This document shows, one piece after another, positions 17,202-24,592 of a stretch of DNA of 26,583 bases. The stretch comes from Bacteroidales bacterium (lineage in GTDB: Bacteria > Bacteroidota > Bacteroidia > Bacteroidales > UBA4417). The notes below the pieces were generated by a model. The model was not told the origin of the DNA. It ran no database searches and saw only the letters and a program-made list of their open reading frames with translations. The DNA lies in NCBI GenBank assembly GCA_016707785.1, contig JADJGZ010000031.1, positions 1 to 26,583 of the forward strand, read 5' to 3'. The translations under genes and the position numbers were made by a program. Position 1 is the stretch's first letter. Each line of letters opens with the position of its first letter.

Positions 17202-17885
17202 ATGAATATATTTAAAGGCTTAATCCTTTCTATCTTTAATTTTAATCTGCTGATGCGTGTTTTTCTGGGTTTGTTGTCTTTGTTTTTATTATCTTCATGC
17301 CATAGGACTGTCATTGAAAAGTATCCCTCTGGAAATCCAAGAATTGAACAGACTTTCCTGGGAAAGAAATTAGATGGAACTTTCCGGATGTGGTTCGAAA
17401 CGGGTACCCTTCAGCAACAGGCCGAATACAAGAATGATAAGCTAAATGGCCTGATGACAAGGTGGTTTGCTAATGGCAATAAAGAGGCAGAAGAGAACTA
17501 TATCGGGGGACTGAAAAATGGAAAATCCTCTTATTGGGATGAATTTGGAAATTTGATTGAAGAAAAGAATTTCCGGAATGATACTCTGCATGGTGATTAC
17601 AAGCTCTGGTATCCATCAGGGGTGCCAAAAATTGAGGGTAATTATGACGCAGGATTATTCCAGGGTAAATGGAGTTATTTTGATGAAAAAGGCAATAGGG
17701 TAGGAGAGGGAGACTTTGATAAAGGAAGCGGTTTGCTGGTGGCTTTTGATGCCATGGGCGTGAAAAAGCGGGAAGTAAATTACCAGGCAAATCTCAAACA
17801 TGGTGAGGAAACGGAGTTTGATAACACTGGTAAAATCATTTCTCAGAAAATTTATCAGAAGGATAAGTTGATTAAAGGAGAATAA
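17202..17885 (+). CDS. YwqK/MORN-repeat lipoprotein
   Basis: The frame gives 227 residues from ATG 17202; the internal ATG at 17253 gives 210 and is more likely, because it leaves a compact lipoprotein signal with lipobox LLSSC. The mature part is built of about seven repeats of 22-23 residues of the form G-x-x-x-x-W/Y-x-x-x-G-x-x-x-x-x-x-x-x (for example W-F-E-T-G-T-L, W-F-A-N-G-N-K, W-D-E-F-G-N-L, W-Y-P-S-G-V-P). These are MORN-type repeats of the YwqK family. Databases often label the family toxin-antitoxin system YwqK antitoxin. Here the protein is exported and no toxin gene is next to it, so that label should not be taken literally. Function unknown. Confidence 0.85.
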   Translation: MNIFKGLILSIFNFNLLMRVFLGLLSLFLLSSCHRTVIEKYPSGNPRIEQTFLGKKLDGTFRMWFETGTLQQQAEYKNDKLNGLMTRWFANGNKEAEENYIGGLKNGKSSYWDEFGNLIEEKNFRNDTLHGDYKLWYPSGVPKIEGNYDAGLFQGKWSYFDEKGNRVGEGDFDKGSGLLVAFDAMGVKKREVNYQANLKHGEETEFDNTGKIISQKIYQKDKLIKGE

Positions 17886-18036
17886 TCCTTTTGAAAACAT
17901 GATGCAATTATCACGCAGAATTATTACTGGATGGGCTTTTTAAAGATCAGGGTTCCCCGAATAAATTTCCACTAATATGCCTTATTTGGAATCATTATAA
18001 TTTTTACTGATTTTTTAGGTGATTTACTTAAAATAA

Positions 18037-18044
18037 TACCTTTG
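18037..18044 (+). promoter_or_regulatory. -7 element of gdhA
   Basis: TACCTTTG matches TAnnTTTG 64 bp before the gdhA ATG. A T-rich stretch at 18011-18016 lies where a -33 element would be expected but has no clean TTTG. The leader holds three TAACA motifs (starting at 18059, 18067 and 18076). The rest of the 223-bp gap after the YwqK gene shows no ORF or terminator I can support. Confidence 0.45.
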
Positions 18045-18108
18045 TCTTGTTATTTAGTTAACAATGTAACAAATATAACAGAAACAATAAACTTAAAATT
18101 CCGTTACC

Positions 18109-19446
18109 ATGGAAGTCGAAAAAATGATGACCGAGCTGGAGAAAAAACATCCCGGTGAGGTTGAGTATTTGCAGGCAGTTCGTGAAGTTCTTGAGTCAAT
18201 TGAAGAAGTTTACAATGAGAACCCTCAGTTTGAGTCGGCAGGAATCCTGGAGCGCCTGGTGGAGCCAGACCGTATTCTCACCTTTAAAGTTCCCTGGATG
18301 GATGACCATGGCAAGGTTCATGTAAATCTTGGTTACAGGGTACAGTTCAACAATGCAATCGGCCCTTATAAAGGCGGCTTGCGTTTCCACCCTTCCGTTA
18401 ACCTTAGTATCCTGAAATTCCTCGGCTTCGAGCAGATTTTCAAAAACAGCCTTACAACATTACCTATGGGTGGTGGAAAAGGTGGTTCTGATTTTGACCC
18501 AAAAGGCAAATCAAATGCAGAAATTATGCGTTTCTGCCAGTCTTTCATGCTGGAATTATGGAAAATGATCGGCCCTGAAACTGATGTTCCCGCTGGTGAC
18601 ATTGGTGTTGGAGGACGTGAAATTGGGTTTATGTTTGGAATGTACAAGAAACTAACCAGGGAGCATGCCGGCGTTTTAACAGGTAAAGGCATCAACTGGG
18701 GCGGTAGTTTGATCCGTCCGGAAGCTACCGGTTTTGGCGCTGTATATTTCGCCCAGGAAATGCTCAGGACCATGGGTACTGATTTCAAAGGAAAAACAGT
18801 AGCAATTTCAGGTTTCGGTAACGTTGCATGGGGTGCTGCTATAAAAGTAAACCAGCTGGGTGGTAAAGTAGTTACCATTTCAGGACCTGATGGATACGTT
18901 TATGATCCGGATGGCATCAGTGGAGAAAAAATTGAGTACCTGCTTGAACTTCGTGCTTCAAACCAGGATATCGTAAAACCATATACCTATGAATTCCCTA
19001 ATGCACAATTTGTTCAGGGAAAACGCCCATGGGAAGTTAAATGCGACATCGCTCTGCCTTGTGCTACACAGAACGAATTAGGAAAGGAAGATGCCCAGAC
19101 TTTGGTTAATAATGGTTGTATCTGTGTTGCTGAAGGTGCCAATATGCCTTCAACACCTGAAGCCATTGAAAAATTCCACGAGTCTAAAATCCTCTTCGCA
19201 CCTGGTAAAGCTGTTAATGCCGGTGGAGTTGCCACTTCAGGTCTCGAAATGAGCCAGAACTCAATGAAATTAAATTGGAACTCTGAAGAAGTGGATCAAC
19301 GCTTACACCAAATCATGCGTAATATTCATGAGTCCTGCGTGAAATATGGTAAAGGACCCGATGGTTATGTTAACTATGTTAAGGGTGCCAATATTGCAGG
19401 CTTCCTGAAGGTGGCTAACGCCATGCTTGATCAGGGTGTACTCTGA
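18109..19446 (+). CDS. gdhA: NADP-type glutamate dehydrogenase
   Basis: A 445-residue protein of the hexameric bacterial GDH family, normal in length. It interconverts 2-oxoglutarate plus ammonia and glutamate in the cytoplasm and is a main ammonia-assimilation route in Bacteroidota. Substrate-binding lysines sit in GPYKGGLRFHP (K88) and PMGGGKGGSDFDP (K124). P-A-G-D-I-G-V-G-G-R-E carries the catalytic Asp region, and the nucleotide-binding fold has S-G-F-G-N-V-A-W-G near residue 232. The family form (GLRFHPSVN, VPAGDIGVGGREIG) is that of NADP-dependent GdhA; cofactor choice is inferred from similarity. It has its own promoter and a strong terminator, so it is probably monocistronic. Confidence 0.96.
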   Translation: MEVEKMMTELEKKHPGEVEYLQAVREVLESIEEVYNENPQFESAGILERLVEPDRILTFKVPWMDDHGKVHVNLGYRVQFNNAIGPYKGGLRFHPSVNLSILKFLGFEQIFKNSLTTLPMGGGKGGSDFDPKGKSNAEIMRFCQSFMLELWKMIGPETDVPAGDIGVGGREIGFMFGMYKKLTREHAGVLTGKGINWGGSLIRPEATGFGAVYFAQEMLRTMGTDFKGKTVAISGFGNVAWGAAIKVNQLGGKVVTISGPDGYVYDPDGISGEKIEYLLELRASNQDIVKPYTYEFPNAQFVQGKRPWEVKCDIALPCATQNELGKEDAQTLVNNGCICVAEGANMPSTPEAIEKFHESKILFAPGKAVNAGGVATSGLEMSQNSMKLNWNSEEVDQRLHQIMRNIHESCVKYGKGPDGYVNYVKGANIAGFLKVANAMLDQGVL

Positions 19447-19473
19447 TAGTATTTTTTAAGCGGTTAATTGATA

Positions 19474-19507
19474 AAAGCCACTCCTTCACAGGGTGGCTTT
19501 TTTTTTA
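19474..19507 (+). terminator. Rho-independent terminator of gdhA
   Basis: Inverted repeat AAAAGCCAC / GTGGCTTTT with an inner CC/GG after a one-base bulge and a short loop, followed by an unbroken T run (19498-19506). It begins 28 bp after the gdhA stop. Confidence 0.9.
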
Positions 19508-19603
19508 AATAAACTACAGGATATTATTTTTATGCAATTCCCATTGATTAACTGGTTTGTTAATAGAATATTAATTTCTTAAAACAATTACGGTTATATA
19601 AGG

Positions 19604-19822
19604 TACTCCATTCAGGAGTAAGAGCCAGGCATGCAAAGTGTCTGGAGGATAAAGCATCAGTTTTACAATATCCAACCCATTAAAATCGGTGGTAATCGGC
19701 AATAAAATGAAATCTTACAAACTGCTAAAAACTCGATAGTACTTTTTTACTCCTGAACTTCTCATGATATGATTAGCCACTTAAACTGGTATCACTGTAT
19801 ACCTATAGTTTGAGTGGCTTTT
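19604..19822 (+). ncRNA. Candidate structured RNA between gdhA and the porin gene
   Basis: This stretch has no credible ORF (the longest reading I checked, from 19631, is 24 codons) but dense RNA-like structure. TACTCC/GGAGTA (19604-19609 with 19615-19620) form a hairpin. CCAGGC/GTCTGG (19625-19630 with 19640-19645) form a second, with one G-U pair. TTCAGGAGTAA (19611-19621) is exactly complementary to TTACTCCTGAA (19747-19757), a pairing that excludes the first hairpin. A long terminator-like hairpin closes the region at 19775-19822. It could be an independent small RNA or the leader of the porin transcript. No known riboswitch or RNA family was recognised, and the promoter upstream is unclear. 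Confidence 0.4.
19775..19822 (+). terminator. Terminator-like long hairpin
   Basis: AGCCACTTAAACT (19775-19787) pairs with AGTTTGAGTGGCT (19807-19819) over 13 positions, one of them G-U. The loop holds a nested GGTAT/ATACC stem. A short run of four T follows. The base of the stem (AGCCAC/GTGGCT) is the same as in the gdhA terminator. No gene ends just upstream, so something non-coding may be terminated here. It lies 37 bp before the Pho-type operator. Confidence 0.65.
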
Positions 19823-19858
19823 CAATTATCAAGCTATTGTTACTATATCCTTAAGGAG

Positions 19859-19914
19859 TTAACATTATGTTAATACGAAATTAATTAACAGGTAAGATAG
19901 GCGACTTTACTTTG
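19859..19914 (+). promoter_or_regulatory. Candidate PhoB operator and promoter of the porin gene
   Basis: Three hexamers TTAACA (19859-19864), TTAATA (19870-19875) and TTAATT (19881-19886) repeat with 5-bp gaps, an exact 11-bp period. After 24 bp comes TTTG (19911-19914) in the context TACTTTG, a near match to the Bacteroidota -7 element. The repeats cover the -33 region, as expected for an activator-dependent promoter. The 11-bp direct-repeat period is that of known PhoB and PhoP boxes. The same architecture precedes pstS. Confidence 0.6.
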
Positions 19915-19942
19915 CAGGGTCAAACCACTAAAAAACAATAGT

Positions 19943-21289
19943 ATGAATATTTTATGCAGGAAAAGCTTGCTTTTAATTGTAGCAACTATCTTATTTTCAT
20001 TCTCTTCATTGACCCTTAAAGCCCAGGAAGAAGTTCTAGTTCCTGAGGTTGTTGATACATTGAATGGGAAAATTGAGACATTAAAGTCAGATGTGGAAAT
20101 GCTGAAACGATTGAAAATTACCGGTTATATCCAGGGACAATGGCAAATTGCTGATACAATCGGTTCATCCACCGTTTTCTCAGGTGGCGCGATGCCAAAA
20201 TACAGCGATAACCGTTTTGCTGTGAGAAGAGGAAGGATAAAGTTTTCCTATGAGAATGAATTCTCTACCTATGTCTTACAGTTGGATGGAACAGAAAAAG
20301 GAGTTGCAATTAAAGATGCATATATTACTGTTCGCGAACCCTGGGCCCAGTTTGCTACTCTGACAGCAGGCGTTTTCGACCGTCCGTTTGGATATGAAAT
20401 TACCTATTCCTCCAGTGCCCGCGAAACACCGGAGCGTGCCAGGATATTCCAAACTCTTTTCCCGGGTGAACGTGATTTAGGTGCTAAGATCACCTTACAG
20501 CCTATGAAAGGAAGCCGATTCGATTTTATCCGCCTGGATGCAGGTTTATTCGTGGGAAATGGAATCAACAGTGAATTTGATAAGAAAAAGGATTTCATCG
20601 GCAGATTGGGATTTTCAAAAGCAAACCGCGCCGAGACATTTAAATATGGAATGGGTGTTTCATATTACAATGGAAGCGTTCTGCAGGGTACTAAATTCAT
20701 TTATACCCCGGGAACAATGGCCGATGGTTCAACATTAGGGTTTTTAGTGGATTCAACCAGTTCCAATAAATTTGAGTTTGCAAAAAGACAATATACAGGG
20801 GTTGATCTTCAACTCAGCCTTTTCTCTGTAATAGGGATTTCAACCATCCGTGCTGAATATCTGATGGGCGACCAACCAGGAGGGAAAACCAGCAGTAACA
20901 GCATAGCCTCGGGAACCGCTCCTGATTATGATACCTATGTCAGGCAATTCACCGGGGGATATGTGTATTTTATTCAATCCATCGGACAGTCAAAACACCA
21001 GCTGGTATTTAAATATGATTGGCTCGATCCCAATACCAAAGTTTCCGGTAATGAAATCAAAAGTAAATCGGATGCCGGGAAATCTACCGGACTTAGCAAT
21101 GCTGACATACAATACAGTACACTTGGATTAGGCTGGAATTATCGTTTTAATAGCCAGGTGAAATTAATGGCTTATTATGAAATTGTTAAGAACGAAACTA
21201 CAGGGATCTCTGGCACAAATTCTGTAAATAATTACTCTAAGGACTTGAAAGATAATATTTTTACGCTGCGAGTCCAGTATAAATTCTAG
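19943..21289 (+). CDS. Outer-membrane porin, phosphate-selective OprO/OprP family
   Basis: A 448-residue protein with a Sec signal peptide (about 1-27, ending L-K-A before Q-E). A short coiled-coil-like segment follows (L-N-G-K-I-E-T-L-K-S-D-V-E-M-L-K-R-L), as in trimeric porins. The rest is a beta-barrel with F-A-V-R-R-G-R-I-K-F near residue 93, the family's characteristic first strands, and it ends in an aromatic strand V-Q-Y-K-F with terminal Phe. OprO/OprP porins let phosphate or polyphosphate cross the outer membrane. The position 70 bp before pstS and the shared operator sequence support a phosphate role, though anion selectivity itself cannot be read here. Confidence 0.9.
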   Translation: MNILCRKSLLLIVATILFSFSSLTLKAQEEVLVPEVVDTLNGKIETLKSDVEMLKRLKITGYIQGQWQIADTIGSSTVFSGGAMPKYSDNRFAVRRGRIKFSYENEFSTYVLQLDGTEKGVAIKDAYITVREPWAQFATLTAGVFDRPFGYEITYSSSARETPERARIFQTLFPGERDLGAKITLQPMKGSRFDFIRLDAGLFVGNGINSEFDKKKDFIGRLGFSKANRAETFKYGMGVSYYNGSVLQGTKFIYTPGTMADGSTLGFLVDSTSSNKFEFAKRQYTGVDLQLSLFSVIGISTIRAEYLMGDQPGGKTSSNSIASGTAPDYDTYVRQFTGGYVYFIQSIGQSKHQLVFKYDWLDPNTKVSGNEIKSKSDAGKSTGLSNADIQYSTLGLGWNYRFNSQVKLMAYYEIVKNETTGISGTNSVNNYSKDLKDNIFTLRVQYKF

Positions 21290-21295
21290 TCAGAG

Positions 21296-21351
21296 TTAAT
21301 ATTAAATTAACATTGGCTTAAGATTGAAATAATAAAATTAAAGGTAATTTG
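21296..21351 (+). promoter_or_regulatory. Candidate PhoB operator and promoter of pstS
   Basis: TTAATA (21296-21301), TTAACA (21307-21312) and TTAAGA (21318-21323) repeat with 5-bp gaps, exact 11-bp period. Exactly 24 bp later is TTTG (21348-21351) within TAATTTG. Repeat number, period, spacing to TTTG and the TAnTTTG context equal those before the porin gene. The element starts 6 bp after the porin stop, so pstS has its own regulated promoter. The start site would fall near 21358, giving a leaderless or nearly leaderless mRNA. Confidence 0.65.
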
Positions 21352-21359
21352 TAAAAAAA

Positions 21360-22190
21360 ATGACGATGAAAAATTTAATCTTGTTTATGATGGTAGTTGC
21401 TTTTGCAACCTCCATTCAAGCTCAAAAGGTGAGTTTTAAGGTAAAAGGCAGTGACACTGTTTTGCCCCTTACACAAAAAGAAGCAGAAGTATATATGAAG
21501 AAAAACTCCAACGCTTCAATCATGGTAACTGGTGGTGGCTCTGGAGTTGGTATCTCAGCTTTGCTAAGCGGAACTACAGATATAGCTCAATCATCAAGAA
21601 GTTTAAAACTTGATGAGAAAATGAAACTGAATGATGCCGGTAAAGCCTTCAAGGAAACCATTATTGCATTTGATGCTCTCGCAGCTATCGTTCATCCTTC
21701 AAATAAGGTTGCGAAATTAACACGTGAACAATTGGAAGGAATTTTTACTGGAAAAATTACCAACTGGAAGCAAGTGGGAGGGGATGACCTCAAGATTGTT
21801 GTGTATTCAAGGGAAACCAGTTCTGGTACCTATGAATTTTTCAAAGAACATGTCCTGAATAAGAAAAACTATGCATCATCTGCTTTGTTAATGCCAGCCA
21901 CCGGTGCTATTGTCCAGAGTGTAAGCCAGACTAAAGGAGCCATCGGTTATGTAGGATTAGCTTACCTTGAAAAAAGTGTAAAAGCAATCGATGTTTCTTA
22001 TGATAAAGGCAAAACTTTTGTAAAGCCAAGTGTTGAAAATGCCAAGAGTAAGAAGTATCCTATTACCCGTCCTCTTTACTATTATTACCTGGTAAAAACC
22101 GAAAAGACTATTCTTCCTTTCCTGAATTTCATACTTTCTGCCGAAGGACAAAAAATAGTGGCGGATGAAGGTTATGTGCCGGTTAAATAA
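21360..22190 (+). CDS. pstS: Phosphate ABC transporter substrate-binding protein
   Basis: A 276-residue periplasmic binding protein with a Sec signal peptide ending at about residue 22 (S-I-Q-A-Q before K). Phosphate-binding motifs are present: G-S-D-T (30-33), T-G-G-G-S-G-V-G (57-64), T-D-I-A-Q-S-S-R (73-80) with the dipole Asp and Arg, and S-R-E-T-S-S-G-T-Y (150-158). The ATG at 21366 is an equally good start, because 21360 lies only 8 bp after the -7 element. PstS binds inorganic phosphate and hands it to PstCA. It has its own Pho-type promoter and is followed by a strong terminator, so it can be made in excess over the membrane parts. Confidence 0.95.
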   Translation: MTMKNLILFMMVVAFATSIQAQKVSFKVKGSDTVLPLTQKEAEVYMKKNSNASIMVTGGGSGVGISALLSGTTDIAQSSRSLKLDEKMKLNDAGKAFKETIIAFDALAAIVHPSNKVAKLTREQLEGIFTGKITNWKQVGGDDLKIVVYSRETSSGTYEFFKEHVLNKKNYASSALLMPATGAIVQSVSQTKGAIGYVGLAYLEKSVKAIDVSYDKGKTFVKPSVENAKSKKYPITRPLYYYYLVKTEKTILPFLNFILSAEGQKIVADEGYVPVK

Positions 22191-22227
22191 TATTTGTGAT
22201 AAAAATTAACTTATAAATTGAGGTTTG

Positions 22228-22267
22228 AAAGGAAGGAAATACTAATTGTATATTCCTTCCTTTTTTA
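22228..22267 (+). terminator. Terminator between pstS and pstC
   Basis: AAAGGAAGGAA pairs with TTCCTTCCTTT, with an inner ATAC/GTAT stem, followed by a run of Ts (22261-22266). It lies about 40 bp after the pstS stop and would strongly reduce or stop read-through into pstC. Confidence 0.85.
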
Positions 22268-22397
22268 TTCTTAACAAAATGTGACGATTAGTTAGAATGA
22301 ATAAACCAGATTTTTTTTTGTATTAATTTATATACAAAACTGAAAAGGAGTAAATTTATTTGTTAAGGTTGAATAGAATGAATGAGAAAGATGCAGA

Positions 22398-23595
22398 ATG
22401 AAAAAATTTAGGAAAGTATTTGAACATTTTATTGAAGGAGTGCTTTTTTCCAGCAGCACTATTACTTCATTAACAGTCATCCTGATCATTGTTTTCCTCT
22501 TCAGGGAAGGGATTGGGATCTTTCAGGCATCACCACTCGAGACTAATTTTGTAATTGAAGTTAGTGAAGTAAATCCTATCAAGGAACTCAATGCCACCCA
22601 GGTAAAATTAATCTTTAACCAGGATATCACTAACTGGAAAGATGTTGGTGGTAACAATGACAGTATTATCCTCTTTACTACTTCTGACATCACTAATTAT
22701 TATTCAGAAGAAGAACTTGGTGCCAATCTTGAATTTCTTCCAATGAAGTTTGATGATTTTATCAGGAAAACCCCGGTGCAATCATGTACATCTCCGAAAA
22801 AAATCTTCCTGAAAATTTTGGAGGGCATACAATAAAAGTAAAAGATATATCACTCAGGGATTTCATTTTCGGACAACAATGGTACCCGACTTCTGAACCT
22901 ATCCCTAGTTATGGGATTTGGCCTATGATCGTGGGTACTCTCATGGTTACTCTCGGAGCATTATTGTTCGCCATACCATTGGGTATTGCAACTGCCTTAT
23001 ATATGGCAGAAGTGGCAAGTATGAAAGTCAGGAATTTATTGAAACCTGTAGTTGAACTACTGGCAGGAATTCCTTCAGTGGTTTTTGGCTTTTTCGGTTT
23101 AATCATTATTGTACCCCTGGTACAGCAACTTTTCAAACTTGAAGTGGGAGAAACAGTGTTGGCGGGAAGTATTGTTCTGGGTATCATGGCTTTGCCAACT
23201 ATCATCACAATTACTGAAGATTCAATACGAACAACTCCTCAATCGCTCAAGGAAGCAAGTCTTGCCTTAGGTGCTACCCGTTGGCAAACATTGGTCAGGG
23301 TGGTAATCCCTTATGCCAAATCCGGAATTTCAACAGCCATCATTCTTGGAATTGGCAGAGCCATCGGTGAGGCCATGGCAGTACGCATGGTAACAGGTAA
23401 TGCATCAATATTCCTCACTCTTTCCTCGTCCCCGCAAGAACAATTCCTGCTACCATTGCTGCCGAATTAGGAGAAGCACCTTACGGGGGCTTGCATTTTA
23501 AAGCCCTTTTTGCACTAGGGATCGTACTCTTTATCTTTACCATTATCATCAATTTCACTGTTGAGTTTATTAAAAACAGTAACAGAAAAAGATAG
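22398..23595 (+). CDS. pstC: Phosphate ABC transporter permease PstC, two apparent frameshifts
   Basis: One pstC is spread over three frames: 22398 to about 22774, on to about 23415, then to a TAG at 23593-23595. The conserved protein continues through each break, so one base seems missing at about 22771-22777 (run of C) and one at about 23411-23418. PstC forms the inner-membrane phosphate channel with PstA. An N-terminal membrane segment (about 22-36) is followed by a periplasmic insert of roughly 100 residues with PstS-like sequence (I-F-N-Q-D-I-T-N-W-K-D-V-G-G). The permease core has G-T-L-M-V-T-L-G-A-L, E-L-L-A-G-I-P-S-V-V-F-G-F-F-G, and the cytoplasmic loop E-A-S-L-A-L-G-A-T-R-W-Q-T that contacts PstB. 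The breaks are most likely sequencing errors, as all later genes show them too. Confidence 0.85.
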
Positions 23596-23648
23596 TGGCT
23601 GAAACTATAATTAAACGCATATTGAGGCAATAATTTCAATTACAAAAA

Positions 23649-24522
23649 GTGACAAAGAAGCAATTAATACAGAAAGTGGCATTTACATCCTTTGGGTTGG
23701 TAAGCCTCATTGTCGTAGGAATACTTTTTTCAATCCTAGGGTTTATCGCCGTTAGGGGATTTCTGTTATCAGTTGGGAATTCCCTTACGTCTATGCCTGA
23801 AGACGGAATGACAAAGGGTGGTATATTCCCTGCTATCGTTGGAACAGGATGCCTGGTCCTTGGATCCATGGTATTTGCTTTCCCAATTGGTGTGCTTAGT
23901 GGAATTTACACCAATGAATACCTGAAAGATTCCTGGTTTAAAAGGTTTATCAGGGTATTGATAATAACTTGTCCGGTATTCCAACCATTGTATTCGGACT
24001 TTTGGGATGGCTTTGTTTGTGAATTATCTTGAATTCGGCGACTCAATTATTGCAGGTTCTCTCACTCTCGGACTGCTTACCTTACCTGTAGTAATCAGAA
24101 CAACTGAAGAGGCCCTGAAATCAGTGGATGACTCTTTAAGGTTGGGAAGTTATGCCTTAGGTGCTACAAAATTGCAGACGATTCGAAGGGTAGTTCTGCC
24201 AGTAGCTTATCCAAATATTATTACGGGGCTCATTCTCTATCGGAAGAGTATCAGGGGAAACTGCTCCTATTTTATTTACGGTAGCAGTCTATTTCCTGCC
24301 CAAGTTGCCAACCGGATTATCAGATCAGGTAATGGCCCTGCCTTACCATCTTTATGTGCTGTCAACCAGCGGTACAAACATGGAAGAATCAAGGCCAATG
24401 GCCTATGGTACTCTTTCGTTCTGATCGCAATTGTGCTTATTATTAATACTACGGCAAGTTTTTTTTTATTCGGCTTGGCTTGCAAAAAAGAGTCAAAATG
24501 GATTAACACACAAAAACCTTAA
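23649..24522 (+). CDS. pstA: Phosphate ABC transporter permease PstA, about four apparent frameshifts
   Basis: It begins at GTG 23649. The permease sequence can be followed in pieces: an N-terminal membrane segment, G-G-I-F-P-A-I-V-G-T, N-L-S-G-I-P-T-I-V-F-G-L, then Y-A-L-G-A-T-K-L-Q-T-I-R-R-V-V-L-P (coupling loop), I-G-R-V-S-G-E-T-A-P-I-L-F-T, and a last hydrophobic helix. Frame changes are needed at about 23961-23967, 24004-24006, 24236-24241 and 24411-24416. Each restores a conserved segment, which points to single-base sequence errors. PstA pairs with PstC in the membrane. The exact C-terminus is uncertain: the stop at 24522 is the best guess, but the poly-T run near 24460 may hide another error. 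Confidence 0.8.
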
Positions 24523-24592
24523 GGTTGATCTGGAAATAGGTTTATTAGGTGATGTTGCAACTAATTTTAGAGAAATAAAAGTAAATAGAATA

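Noticed and set aside
17202..17885. Antitoxin of a toxin-antitoxin pair (YwqK label).
   Set aside because: The protein is an exported lipoprotein made of MORN-like repeats and no toxin gene is adjacent.
19601..19760. Known riboswitch classes (c-di-GMP-I, cobalamin) in the gdhA-porin gap.
   Set aside because: Only short resemblances (GCAAAG, GCCACT) were found; the required conserved cores are absent.
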